A DNA stretch of 64,000 nt. Source: Dirofilaria immitis (lineage: Eukaryota > Nematoda > Chromadorea > Rhabditida > Onchocercidae). Positions 40,801-52,279 of the stretch are shown piece after piece (within the stretch, counting starts at the first letter, position 1; the number at the start of each line of letters is the position of its first letter). Location of the stretch: contig JAKNDB010000109.1 in assembly GCA_024305405.1 (NCBI GenBank), forward strand, positions 6,138,001-6,202,000, written 5' to 3'. A program made the position numbers and the translations under genes. Below the pieces are notes generated by a model, which had not been told where the DNA came from, did not search any database, and saw nothing but the letters and a program-made list of their open reading frames with translations.

Positions 40801-43016
40801 AATCTTATGACTGTTGGGAAGTATAGTCTTTTTTCTATTTCATTATCCTGAAAATATTCTTTGCCGCGCTTGATGTTGCAGCTGATTTTCACAATGAAAA
40901 GTTATAAACAGTAGGATAAAGAACTCCCGTATTGACAGAAAGCAAATTTCATCTTTAAATTGTGAGAAATTTTTCATTAATGAGTTTTTATTCGTTTCAC
41001 TGAAATTTCATCAAAACTTTGTTGTTATGTAGCCGGAGTTTGAAAATTTCTCGGTCTTGATGGGATCATCTGAATGCAAAATGTGGTGTGCAAACCAAAA
41101 TTTAGCATTCTTTTTGGACGAATTATTTCTAACTTGAAAATAAAGGAAAGGAGCATCTTATTTTTTAATTTCTGAGTCTTGTGCTCATGCAAAAAAAATT
41201 CCCATGTTCTTTAGAAAGTCCGTTTCCGCCCTGAATCACACGTTCCATGGCTTATTTCGAGCGATGCAATGGTTGCTATGAAGTATGAACTCAAAGAAGG
41301 AACAAAAATTTGAATGCTATCGTCAAGTAATTTTTTGTAATTTTTCCTCTCTGGAAATTCTATAGTCGTTGTTTGTGCATTGTACTTAGTGTAAATAGTC
41401 GACTGCAATAAATTTAATTATTCACAAAGAAAACAATGAACGAAGGTATTTAAGTATTCTATGAATGAAGAATGGAAAGTGAAATAGTTAATTCAGGTTG
41501 ATTGTGATTGGTTTTTCCTGAATTTCAATCCTGGTACTTAAACCGCAGTTTCGTAAATTATTTGCATTCTTTCTTGCGTAACACTTGCGTAACACTTCAC
41601 TTTCTTATATCTTTCGCAACTTTTTTTCTCTGGTCGAAGAAAAATAATCGTTTGTATTTATATAAAAGTGACTTTTTTTTGTTTTTTTAAGGTTTACGTA
41701 CGAGCGCCCTAGCAATAAGCATTCTGATTATCCTACTCAACATTTCTATGCTCTAACCATTCCATTACCTGTAAATTCCACTGTACGTATCGAATTGGTC
41801 AAAATTTTAGATGGTCAATACAATCATAGTGTAAGTTTTAACAAATCTTTTATCCAACCCAGAAACGAATATGTCTGTTGTTATTATATCTTTAAATTCT
41901 TCCCTTCATGTTTTTGAAATTTCTGAGCTAATCATGTTTTTATGCATCTATAGATATTGTTGCAAAACGTATGGCCACCTTATGTAGTTATGCCCAATGA
42001 AGGAAATGTGAAGCCGGCTTCTTCTTTACTTCATGTAATCAGTGGATCAAATACCAAACCTTGGGAAGCATTTTCTAATATCTCCATGGAACTAAAAACC
42101 ACGCACACTGCGGCAAGTGTTTCATCTTTCAAAATCATTTTTGCCCTTAAATATGATCGAATATCTTGCAAATAAAACATCAGAATGTGGAGTGTGATGT
42201 TTATTTCAGGAAAACAAAATATGGTGTGCAACACTGATTCAGAGCAATGAAACTGCTGCTCTTACATTACCACTTGAAGACATCAAATATGAAATTCGTC
42301 CGGAAAAGTACCTGCAAATGGTTGCATTTGTAGATCGTGTTTTTCCGTCATTTGTCAGCAAATATGTCCAAGGAGGGTATGCAGTGTGAATTGTTTTTCT
42401 TTTAGAAAACAGGGAATTAAAACTTCGTGAACTGTTTTTTTAATACCAAATATTAATGTCCAAAATCTGACATACTGAAATAGAAACACTGAAATCATAG
42501 TGGCTTGCTATGTACCTAATTAAATTGTTTTCTAACCGATTTTTTATTTTGCTGCATATTTAAGCATTTCATGGTATTAATGCACCATTGATAAATCCAT
42601 AAATGTGGTCCTTAATTTTCTTTTATTGTTCAGTATAACTTTTTTTTTTTAATTTTCAGTATTATCGCAATGTACCTAGCTGTAGTCATGTTAGTAGGGC
42701 GCATGATACGTGGTCTTGTCATGAATGCCGGTGTGGAAGTTATGGTTTCTGAAATTCCAAATCCGGATCACTTACTTAAAATATGTCTTGATATATATTT
42801 AGTTCGCGAAGCTAAAGATTTCGTTTTGGAGCAGGTACTGATTACCGTGCGTATGGTTAATATTAGTTATCTCAAGGAATTTTTGAATTATTGTCAAAAT
42901 CCACATATAATTTTTTTCAATAATATTTTTAAGGATTTATACGGCAAATTGATCTTTTGTTCCGGTCGCCTGAAAACCTTATCAAATGGACTCGAAATAA
43001 ATTCAAAATTGACTGA
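19826..43016 (+). CDS. pezo-1: Piezo mechanosensitive ion channel (PEZO-1 type)
   Basis: Piezo proteins are huge trimeric plasma-membrane channels opened by membrane tension. I located 44 exons by following translated blocks in the same order as animal Piezo proteins: N-terminal blade repeats, beam and clasp region, anchor, outer helix, extracellular cap, inner helix and C-terminal domain. Located exons add up to about 2,270 codons; the family has about 2,450-2,550, so a few exons (probably near 22830-23385, 26797-28743 and 36050-37261) are still missing. The start ATG at 19826 gives FVLPIALFT and splices in phase to SRPSFISI, matching the nematode N-terminus; a second ATG at 19847 is possible. 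The C-terminus carries the conserved [11 protein letters not shown] in a frame reached by a one-base shift, ending at TGA 43014-43016. Several single-base frame breaks are described in the findings. Single-exon edges are accurate to a few bases. Confidence 0.95.
21745..21802 (+). repeat. 29-bp tandem duplication in a Piezo intron
   Basis: Two adjacent 29-base units (21745-21773 and 21774-21802) differ at one base. Each contains the palindrome-like ATGATGTCAT. It lies in the intron between exons ending 21544 and starting 21881. Confidence 0.9.
23953..24055 (+). repeat. Spaced direct duplication at a Piezo exon end
   Basis: The run TTTGCTCTTTGTTTGTTTAG occurs twice, about 80 bases apart (near 23958 and 24032), each preceded by a similar CTTTTAAyGAAA. 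The first copy overlaps the donor of the exon ending about 23957. Confidence 0.8.
27687..27933. mobile_element. MITE with ~30-bp terminal inverted repeats and TA target duplication
   Basis: The left end (27687-27718) and the reverse complement of the right end (27901-27933) match over about 30 bases, reading TTTTTGGTTTTATTAGAG then GCGAATTCGGCTTT with one or two differences. The 247-bp unit is flanked on both sides by TA (27685-27686 and 27934-27935), the target duplication of Tc1/mariner-type insertion. It has no transposase; an 83-codon minus-strand frame covers most of it but has no family features. It sits in a Piezo intron. Confidence 0.85.
31047..31142. repeat. Perfect 19-bp inverted repeat in a Piezo intron
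   Basis: TCTATTCTAGACTACTGCA at 31047-31065 is exactly reverse-complemented at 31124-31142, with a 58-base spacer. It can form a hairpin in the pre-mRNA of the 2.2-kb intron, or be the remains of a small palindromic element. The words ATTTTTATGAAGTGCA that follow recur at about 31554-31569. Confidence 0.9.
31991..32010 (+). repeat. Poly-T tract
   Basis: A homopolymer of about 20 T lies in a Piezo intron. Its true length is uncertain because homopolymers in this window appear error-prone. Confidence 0.85.
34611..34675 (+). repeat. 33-bp tandem duplication in a Piezo intron
   Basis: A unit starting CTTCATGTTTCTGCTAGTGT at 34611 is repeated in tandem from 34644 with near identity. It lies in the intron before the exon at 35092. 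Confidence 0.88.
37262..43016 (+). other. pezo-1: Piezo anchor, cap and pore exons
   Basis: Exons: 37262-37481, 37606-37789, 37879-38014, 38120-38153, 38235-38427, 38525-38700, 38834-38992, 39328-39475, 39636-39821, 40012-40185, 41215-41326, 41692-41830, 41954-42112, 42210-42376, 42660-42834, 42934-43016. [36 protein letters not shown] and DWTWADTSM mark the most conserved Piezo region. [20 protein letters not shown] is the outer pore helix; 40012-42376 forms the extracellular cap with paired Cys-Trp positions; 42660-42834 ([31 protein letters not shown]) is the pore-lining inner helix and C-terminal domain. Single-base breaks occur at the T7 run 37882-37888, the 38153/38235 join, 41304-41311 and the T4 run 42955-42958. 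Confidence 0.93.
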
Positions 43017-44688
43017 TTTGGGCATCCGATATGCTTGATTGCTTACCAAATATTATACAAAGCATGTGATATACATTAAATCAATGTTCACAATTGTGAC
43101 AGTTGCAATGAAAGTTTTGCATTCGCACTTTGGTCTTGAAATAACCTGAAATTTATATAATCGTGATTTACGCATTTTGTGATTTCGACTCTGTGTTTAT
43201 ACATTTGTTAAAAAAAATGAAGTCGGTTATAATAATTTTGTTTTAAAGTATGTTCATTTTCAAATTTCAGTTGTGCGGTGAAAATCTTTGATGCTTCAAA
43301 CTGCTGATATTGAAATTTTGTTTTTTAGGTAGTATGAAACATTGAAATGATGAATGTGAAACAATCATTACCTACTGCGTTGTTGATTTCTGTACTTCAG
43401 TATCACTGTTCGTGTTTATGAGAAAAGATTTTTGTTTGTTTATTATTTTCTGTTTTTAAGCTTATTCAGCGGAATTATCTCAACACATTCATATGGAACA
43501 TATTCACTAGTTATTGTTTTCGTTATTGTTTATGCAATATAAATCCGATGCTACTACTACAGTGGCTTTTGCGATTTTTTCTCTCAACTCCAAACTCCAA
43601 ATATTTTCAGAGCAGATTGCGCAATTAAAAGATCATCTTGCATCTAATAAACCACATGGATTAAAATTATAATTTGGAATGCATTAACTTTTTTGTCTCA
43701 TAGAGCAAGATATGGATTAAACAGTCTTGTTTGAGAACAATTAAATTATGATTCATTCGAGCCAGACAATTGATTCAATACTAGCTCAAGAAAACTCGGG
43801 TTTGAGAGAGAAGCCCAAAAGCTACCTCATATGCTTGGGGATGGATTATAAAGTTTGTTAATTGGTCATCTGGGGATTAAATCAAATTTTCAGTAGATAA
43901 GGCCTGCAGATAATTGGGTTATGGAATGGTTTTCTTATAAAAAGTATTCCTACGAAAATATGATTTAGTAGAGCTGTTAATTCGTTTAATTGCTTGTAAG
44001 TCTTCAATCTCGTGAAATTGGAAGAAGGGACATGCGTCGATGATATTGGATATAGGAAGAAATTGTGCGATGATTGAGTGAACGCGATATGCATCGCTGT
44101 AACTAAACAAGCAGCAGTTTTCAGGAATTGTTGTGTGGCTTCGTCGCTTCCGAAATTTCTTTTTCCGAGTGTTTGCTTCTATTAAGACATAACTGGGGAA
44201 CTTTTTTTTTTGAAAAATAAGTTTTTTCATAACTGTGATAATTTTCCAGCCAAATATGCAATTATAATTTAATTAGTCGTATGTCGCTCAAATTGACAGT
44301 TCTTAAAAATTATTTCTACATTTTCGATACAAATTGTGGCTTCTTGTACTTCTTCTGATCAAATATTTCTCATCTTCGCATTCTTATGTCCAGCATTCAT
44401 TTTATATTTTCTAATTATCTCAGGTGTGATGTTGGAATATATTTCAAAGTTGAGGAATATTCCATTTCTCTTCGAATTTTGTTCCATAAAGTGCGAAAGT
44501 TTATGTTTTATTATGCAAGTAAGAATAAGTTGCGAAATTTTATTGATAACATCTGGGTATGAGCTGATTCCGAATCTTGAGAAGATTTTTCCTTGCTTCC
44601 TCAAATCTTGATAATACTTTAAGGATGTCCCAATGGATCCGTGATTGCATCCTAAAATAATTCTTTCCTCACTTTGCTACCTTTATAG
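43017..44688. other. Convergent intergenic region between Piezo and mks-1
   Basis: It would hold the 3' untranslated regions of the two converging genes. No coding exon was recognised. Small frames at 43882-44230 and 44336-44611 overlap on opposite strands and lack splice or family support. Confidence 0.4.
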
Positions 44689-47675
44689 TTAGTGCCTGTC
44701 GTCAAGGGAATTAATTGCCTTATCATTTATTAATTACATAACCTAATATTAACTAGATAAAGGACTTACCCATTATGTCGCATTAAGGCTCCGTATTTCA
44801 TTCTGTAGAAGAATTCATGTGATATGAATTCCTGACTTTGCATGATACATTGTACATTAATTTTAAGGATTCCAGAATTTATTACGTTAAATCCTATAGT
44901 AGACGCTATTGAACCCTGAAATCTTATTATTTGTCTGAATCCTTAAATTCAACTTAGTTATGTTTCTCAGTTTTAATTAATTTTATTGGTATAGGTTTTT
45001 TTTATCGCTCTACTCCAGGTAAATGCTAGGAAAGAACGATCTTACTACCCTGTATGTTGCAGATCCTTTTGTTGGAGTTAACTCCGTCCGTTTGAAATCA
45101 GCTATTTCAGAGATAAAGTTCTCGAATAGCATGCTTCTCCTATCATGTTTATGCTTATATCGCCAACATTTGATATCGAATTGATATCTGAAATATTAAC
45201 TAGGACATTTGAATTTAAAAGCTAATGATTTAAAAATGATTTTGATTTGATTAGCTTGTTTTCTGAGTTTGGATTATCTGGAAGTAACTAATACATAATA
45301 TTTATTAAATAGCAATGGAATAAAAATAAAAATAACCTTCCGGGTCGAGGAGGCAGCGTTAATTGCCCAAAGCCGTCTACAAAGAAGCGTCCCCAATAGT
45401 CTTCCCCACAAAGTCGGAAAATCATCTTGGGCCAATAAAAGTTTTCGGAAAGTTGCTCTTTGATAGTAAATGTAAGACATACCGGTTGGGAAAATACAGC
45501 TATATCATCCTGGAATTAAGCTAATTGCGTGATAGTAGTCATAATTATCATTTATAAAAGCTTGGAATCCATTGGTGAAAGTAGTATGGAATTAAAAAGT
45601 ACCTTTCCCTGGGGACTTGAATCAGTAATTGGTGACCATTCATGAACGTGAGATATATCGATTAGTGCACATTGCAAAGGTAGATCAACTTCATATTCAA
45701 TGTACAGTCCATCGTGGGGAAAGTTTATCGCTCGTTCTGCAATATATTTAGCGCTTGCATTTATTTTCCAATTCTAAAGCCAATTTAGTTTAAGGAATGA
45801 AGCGTAGAATTGTTTCGGAAATTTCTATTATTTTTCAGTTTTAAACTTTTATCTTCTTCAAGTTGATATTTTTAAACTTTGGAATCTCCCTTACTTACCA
45901 ATATCGATAAGATAAACGAATTTTGTAGTTTTTTGGGGTAGAAAATCGCTTATCATTCTACTTTCTTCCTTTTCAAACCATAACTAAAAATGTAATCTTT
46001 AGTGAGAGCCTGTATGGAAGGTGGTGTAGTATATGCTATAGATACGTAAGGATTTGAAAATTTTTTTCGAAATCTAATATAAACTGAAAGTAAAACTGGT
46101 AAAAATCAAAAACCGGATTTGAGCTGGCGTTATCAACGCGATCAAATTTTTCATTATTGACGATGGATAAGCGCGCTTTGTAAATACCATAACGACTTTC
46201 AATAGTGCTACTTGTGGAAAATAGATCTGGTTCTATGATGATATTTGTCTCATTTATTGCTGTTATTTTGCACAAAACGTAATGGTTACTTTCATCACTT
46301 ATTTGCCTATGAGATCAAAGATTAATTATCATAAGTTAACTGAGTGGAGTACTTTCTGTAGTGACATATTATGGTTGGCGTTGTTTTTTCAAAAGATGAT
46401 TGTATGAATTGGGATTTCAAGAAATTGTGGGAAGTCCCCAAAATAAATATGTAGAAGTGTAAGCAAACGTGTTATCCTGGACTGGGCCCAAATAGGCCAT
46501 AATGTGCATCATCTGCTTGTTGCTTCTTATACTTCTTGTTTTTATTTGATGTTCCTTATGTGGTAAGTCAATTATTAGTTTTCGATATGGTATCCTGAAA
46601 TAAGCTTTCAGAGTGAGAAATAAATAGGTTATTAGGTTGTAATAATGAAATTAAAGTGCAAAAACGAATAACCATCTTACATTGCTGGTCCTATTCGTTT
46701 ATTTTTGGACATAATTTTTTCTGCTAATCTATTTTCTCCCATGTGAGTATACATCTTCGTAGTTATCTGGAATTTACTGTTTGGTTTTATTTGACTCTCA
46801 AATGTCTTCAGTTCCTTTTTTCTCTCGAAAAATTTATATAATTTCTTATGTTTTTCATTCTTTACACGCTGTATATGCTAAAAATTATAAACTGTTTTTG
46901 ATTTCTTTAAGCTTTAAGCATAACCTTTCCGATCTCAGTAGGTTTTTCACCATCAACAAGAGTAAACACTCTACTACTGCCTGCAATTCAGAAACAAATG
47001 AACGGACAATTGAAATATTAAGTTTCCAATTAATTGATATGTTTGTTCATGATTCTGGAAAAATTTCATTATAATTACCTTCCTTCGCAACTCTCGTCGT
47101 TAATTCATCCTGATCAGTACCATCTTGTTCAAGACAACTTTGCGTTTCCGATACCTGAAAGATTCATACAACTTACAAATGGAGCAAGCATAGAAAATTT
47201 GGCAAAGTTTCCGAAACTTATAAACAAAAAGTAAATAAGATGACGGAATACTAATACAATTAGTTACTTAATTTGCAAATAGCTCACATACATTAGTAAG
47301 TTTATTCCTTCCAAAATGAAGTTTTTGTTGCCATCTGAAGGTGCAATCCTCTACTGGAATAGTAGACAATGTGGGCGTAGGCTGTTCATTGATGTTTTCC
47401 GTAGAATCATCGCATGATTGCAATATACCAATTACTGGCTCGCTGTACTCTAGGATCAGTCTGAATTTTAAGCTTGATGAACTTTACAAACTATAAAACA
47501 GCTTGAACAATTATATACAGTTACCAGTGTGATGCAGTACTAAGTCGGCATCAATTAGATATCCAAATTAATTGAAATTTTAGCCGCAAAATTTGGTGAA
47601 GTAAAAATAGAACATATACCTGAATTCAACGCCAGCAAGTGGTTCGTTTGTAAAGTAAACACCTCTCTCAGCCAT
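44689..47675 (-). CDS. mks-1: Meckel syndrome type 1-like protein (B9 domain)
   Basis: MKS1 is part of the ciliary transition-zone complex that gates entry to the cilium; in nematodes this concerns sensory neurons. Minus-strand exons: 47620-47675, 47292-47460, 47079-47154, 46925-46980, 46681-46723, 46469-46594, 46114-46306, 45899-45983, 45603-45773, 45337-45509, 45049-45187, 44770-44915, 44689-44695. They total about 480 codons. The N-terminal part has CTFRWQQKLHF (family IxWQEKLFSxFE), then MMHIMAYLGP (family MYIMADLGPYG) and VLCKITAINETNIIIEPD. The B9 domain begins at DGLYIEYEVDLP and continues through WPKMIFRLCGEDYWGRFFVD, GFGQLTLPPRPG and GFNVINSGILKINVQC. Most joins keep phase; those at 46925/46723 and 45899/45773 are off by one base. 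The stop was chosen because the last join gives GGG-CAC-TAA in phase. Confidence 0.9.
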
Positions 47676-47741
47676 ATTTTAAAGATGATTGATTTGGATT
47701 TGTATATTTTAGATCAGGAATGTTCCAATTCATGTGATGTT

Positions 47742-47755
47742 GGCTGCTAGGTAAC
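47742..47755 (-). promoter_or_regulatory. Possible X-box (RFX/DAF-19 site) upstream of mks-1
   Basis: On the mks-1 strand the 14-mer reads GTTACCTAGCAGCC. The first half, GTTACC, fits the X-box half-site GTTNCC, the two central bases are A/T, and the second half is degenerate. It ends 67 bases before the mks-1 ATG, within the distance usual for ciliary X-boxes. Many nematode ciliary genes, mks-1 among them, are known DAF-19 targets. The site is a candidate only. Confidence 0.45.
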
Positions 47756-48097
47756 CAGGGATTTGTTGATTTTGCGACAAATGCTGACATTTCATAAACA
47801 AAGCTAATGGAATTGAGATAAAAGCGGATAGAAATTGAACTGCGTTAATTTCCGATTTTATTTCCATGAAAAAACTAATAGTTTTACAAAAAATTAGACT
47901 GAAAGATGACTTTTAAATTACAAAATTACACTTTATTGTTATTTATCTAATGATTATTTCAATCTTTCTTTAATTCTGATTCATCATAGTTTGGAGATCT
48001 TAAATTTCGAACTGATTCAAAATTTCAAGAAATTCAACAAAATGATAATTTACAATATAACGAAAAAAAACTGTTAAGGTGTTCATGAGATTTTCAA

Positions 48098-48149
48098 ATC
48101 AAAATATTGATAAATCTGATCAGATCAAAATATTGATAAATCTGATCAG
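48098..48149 (+). repeat. Perfect 26-bp tandem duplication
   Basis: The unit starting ATCAAAATATTGATAAATCT occurs at 48098-48123 and again at 48124-48149. It contains the palindromes CAAAATATTG and CTGATCAG. Confidence 0.92.
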
Positions 48150-48965
48150 GTCTGTACTTATGGTAATAATATATAAGAATTCTTTTAAAAACTACTGATT
48201 TTTCAAGATTTCAGAATATCGCATATGAGATAGATCAAGCCAATCAAATCTAAGATTGGTATGTTACACAACAGTACGCTCAACTGCAAAATCCAATTCC
48301 AGCATTCCAAGTAGCGGCTACTAGTATTTTACATTGATAATCATTTTAGTCAAACGTAATAGGTAGAAATTTCTTCGATTATTCCTTTTAACTGTTCTTT
48401 GAAATTCCATTGCCAACTCCTTTGCCACTTCAAAAATTGTTAACGAGTATATGATTTCAGGCCAACATCTGTTCAACCACATCGCGCGTACATGTCAACT
48501 CCAAATAATACTAACATCATTCTTTGTTTTATTTTCACCTAAGGAAGCATTATGAAAATTATATTTTCTCCACTCGCTAAGGTCACATTACTAGTAGCTG
48601 TTACTTTATCGTCATGTTTCACTGTGATTTTCTTTGTCTTACCAACATAATTCAAGAGTTTCTGATTCTTTGTCGACGCACGTGACACCATCAATTTCAA
48701 TATTGAAAATTTCCATTACTGTGTTCTTTGAGACTGCAAAATCCCAATATATAAATTTCAATAGAAATTACTGAATATCGGTTTTGACATTTTTGCTGTT
48801 GTTCATTATAATAATACATATGCATTTTGGAACTAGATAAAATTTAATTGTCCTAAAACTGTTTGACTAACTGAATAGTTAGTCAAACAATATGGCCAAC
48901 TTAGATTGCGATTTTATTCCGACAACTTTGGTTTAATATCAGTTAATATATTGATAGCAAATAGA

Positions 48966-49108
48966 AATGAAACTTTCAGGATGATAGAACTACGTGAAGA
49001 AACGAAACTGAACTACATAAAGAATGAAATGAAACTGAACAATGAAATTGAACAATGAAACTGAACTACATGATAGAACTACATGAAGAAATGAAACTTT
49101 CAGGATGA
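48966..49108 (+). repeat. Imperfect short-repeat cluster
   Basis: GAAACTTTCAGGATGAT occurs near 48967 and near 49093, with several intervening copies of GAAACTGAAC followed by TACAT or AATGAA. It looks like local slippage or duplication rather than a mobile element. Confidence 0.8.
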
Positions 49109-50603
49109 TTGGTAGGAGAGAAAAGCGCAACATTTCAGTCTTAAATTGAAGTATTGAAAAGGAATTAATACAGAAAGTGCTGCAAAGGTTCAAGAACCTT
49201 CAGTAGGTATAACAAATACCTTCGGTGAGTATGACAAAAAAACTAGATAAATACGCAAATAAGAGTCGTGTATCTTCCATAGTTAGTTCAAAATTCTGCA
49301 AAGATTTTTACTTAGTCTGTCATGACAACTGATCGAAATCATCGATAAAAATCTGTAAGTTTTGAGATTGATTTTTGATATCCAAAAAACATTTAGCATT
49401 AAGGAAATATTATTTTTCAAAAAAACAAATAAAAAAACCCAATTTTTGTTAGGTAGACTAAAAACGGTATTTGAAAATAACATAGGTAAGAAGCAGGTAA
49501 GTGTAGACAATGATGCAACTATGACTGCGGCTTTCTTAAAAGCATACGAGGTCAAAAATGTATCACGATGCTCAATCTTAGAAAACGCCTGCAACTCGAC
49601 CTCATCTCATTTCCATAAATCTGTTATACTGCCAAATACTGATTGCACAAAGACACATCTGCTTAGATAATACCGTACAGATTGGTTTAATCCCTATCCT
49701 CCTCTTAATTAACCCAATTTCAGGCGTCTCTAGTTTCACGATTCTGCTGTTTTGCCAACTCATTCTAGGAAAAAAAATGTAGTAACTAAGGCCGCAACTT
49801 TTTTCCACCGCGTCTCCTCTCCATTACACTTCAAACATACAACATATGCATGCTATTTGCCTTTCGAAAGAGTTTGTTTTTAGCTCTTGTTCCAGTATAA
49901 AATTGTTTTTTAATTGCCAGCACATTTTTTTTTCGCTTTTTCGCTGCGTCTTATAAGATATAGGAAAATCATTTTGGGGAAAAAAGTTAAAAAAGACTTT
50001 CCAGACTGAAAGCAATCTTCCATAGCTGAAGAAACTTGTAAAGAACTTCTGTTGTAGCTGTACTGTAAGTTATTCCTTTTTCTTTTCCATTTCCATTTTA
50101 TGTTCCCTACTTAACTCTGCATGTACGATGTAAAGCAGGATCCCTTCTTAATACTCATGTTTGGAAGTCTACTTTATCTCCCCTCTTAATATTTGAAACT
50201 GGATTCGTCTTCCCATTTATTTTTCAATATTTGTTAAACGACTTTTTCTCTATAAACTTCATACTTCGAAAATGAACAATTTTTTATGCCATGTAAAATA
50301 CAATTGTTATAATAAGCCATTAAAAAGGATTTACTTTTATTGTTTGTACTGCAAAATTAATTAGAAGTTCCAGAGCAAATATCATTCAAACATATAATGT
50401 ACTTATATTTTTTCACTTACACTCAGCACTGGGTATATGAAAACTAATTTTATTTACATTTTGTTATTAGAATAACAAACAACAAAATTAATGATCGGTT
50501 ATTGTATTATCTGTAAATTCATCACTATAGATATTCTTAGAATTATGAAATCAATTATATAAATGACAAGAAGACAAAATCTCTGCTGTGGACGCAAAAG
50601 TAG

Positions 50604-51471
50604 GAAGAGGACCGAACTATTAGAACGGCAGTTAGAGGAGTCATGTCAGTATGCTGGCCTGGAGCCACATCCAATCATTTGCATCAATCAGATAGATATC
50701 CAACATTACCGATGATAGCTTCCAATCAAAACGACCAACAGGTTACCTTTGATAACATTTTCAATAAGTATCATTTCGTAACTCAAAGAAAATTTTTGTT
50801 TAACGATCAATAAAATGTTCTTTTATCGAATTACTTATAGAGAGTACATCAATTTCACTCATGCAATTTTATTTCCTTTGCACAACATTTCTCAGCGTTG
50901 TCATTTAATACCAACAGCACGCCTTCGATCTCATCCTTATCATGGCCCCCGACATTAACCAAAAAGAAACCCACCTCCGTTCCTCAAAACATGAAAGATA
51001 ACGTAAGTACATTTCGTAAAAAGGACTAGCTAACTTCAGATGCGAATATAGAACACTTTCAGCTTGCCCAGATCTTTTTTTTATAGCTTCTTCTATACCG
51101 CTCAGGAGTTAGCGTGAGTTTCTGTGGCAGGTACATATCAAAAGTAAATGCATAAAGGTAGAATTGTAAGAGGTTTATTGTCATTTGAAATTAGAATTTA
51201 ACTAAAACTTTATTCCTATTTCATTTATTTCAAACGTATCGTGAACATCGAATGAAGAACAACGAATCCGCTAGAAAATCTCGAGAACTAAGGCGTCAAA
51301 AGAAGAATCAACTCAATTGCGATGCGACCAACTTCTGCAAGAAAATTACTTTTGCGGACTGAATTGTCCCTACTACGGAGCGAAATAGAGCAACTTCGAC
51401 AAATTATTTCCATTTCCTCCAATAACTCACAGCAAAATTTCATCCCTGGAAACTCTGTACCTAGTTTGTAA
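50604..51471 (+). CDS. bZIP transcription factor, PAR/NFIL3 (CES-2/ATF-2-like) type
   Basis: The last exon encodes a basic region, YREHRMKNNESARKSRELRR, whose KNN-SARKSRE pattern is that of PAR/NFIL3-type bZIP factors, followed by a leucine-zipper stretch LRTELSLLRSEIEQLRQII and a Ser/Asn-rich tail ending at TAA 51469-51471. Such factors bind DNA as dimers in the nucleus. The basic region and the zipper are in different frames; single-base differences near 51316-51330 and at the T4 run 51350-51353 would reconcile them. Probable upstream exons are 50604-50741 (acceptor TAG, donor after CAACAG) and about 50912-51002, which is Pro/Ser/Thr-rich, as expected for the N-terminal part. No AG acceptor stands directly before the basic region. 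An earlier first exon probably exists, so the start is unknown. Confidence 0.7.
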
Positions 51472-52279
51472 TTTTGTATCTCACATATACATGAAGTCCA
51501 ATTTCTCGCACTGCTGAACAACCACTGATCTGACGTAGTCAGAAAATCTCAAAATTTCACAATCTAATTGACATCTGTTACAAAAATACATTTATTCATG
51601 AAACAAATTGAATAATCTCGATCTAAACAAAAAATACAATTACGTTACTTGCTTGAATTCCACGAGTTGAGTAGGTCATGTAATCAAGCAATTACAGACG
51701 TCAAAACAAATATATGCAAATAAGATTTTACATTCATTCCAAGTAACACATAAGAATTCCCTCTTGTCAACTTCTGCTTTGATGTATAATTGTCATCTCT
51801 TTCGCCTCATAGAAAAAAAAAAGAATTCGTGAAAGTCACAATTCCGATTACGAAAAAAATTCGGGGAGACAGTTCGCATTAGCCTTGAAGATCATATCCC
51901 ATATGTAACAATCTATTTCTTAAGCAATAAAAAGCTACAACAATTTGTTGCAATCGATCAAATATAATCGCGTAATACATGTTGATATATAAGCGATATG
52001 CCTGAATGCACATAAACTACAAACAAATAAATAATGAAATAATGCATTGAAGAAGCACATGAAAAACTGGATTGTTCCTTGAATTTACGAATATAGGCGA
52101 AAACATCAAGTTAAACCAATAAAAGTGCAGAGATAAAAATCTGAAAATAAATACCATAGATAAACACCATGAAAAACATAAATCAGATGAAGAAAGAGCT
52201 TTAAGACTTGATTGGTATTAACATGATGACATAATATTAATGACATCAAGTTATAATACGACAGCAAGAGGAGATATTA
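51472..52279. other. Convergent intergenic region between the bZIP gene and rabs-5
   Basis: The 3' ends of both genes. A possible plus-strand poly(A) signal AATAAA lies at about 51926. No other feature was seen. Confidence 0.4.

Larger units (their letters stand above)
47756..50603. other. Divergent intergenic region between mks-1 and the bZIP gene
   Basis: No coding exon was recognised apart from the possibility of an unseen first exon of the bZIP gene near its right end. The region carries short local repeats: a perfect 26-base tandem pair at 48098-48149 and an imperfect GAAACTGAACTACAT cluster at 48966-49108. Frames at 49283-49670 overlap on both strands and are not supported. Confidence 0.4.

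Noticed and set aside
41032..41130. Piezo exon after the TAG at 41030-41031
   Set aside because: It is in phase with the previous exon, but 41215-41326 continues the conserved cap sequence directly, whereas this stretch does not match.
43882..44230. Overlapping minus-strand frames downstream of Piezo
   Set aside because: Two frames of similar length in different phases, low-complexity Lys/Arg-rich translation, no acceptor or donor arrangement and no similarity to the mks-1 chain.
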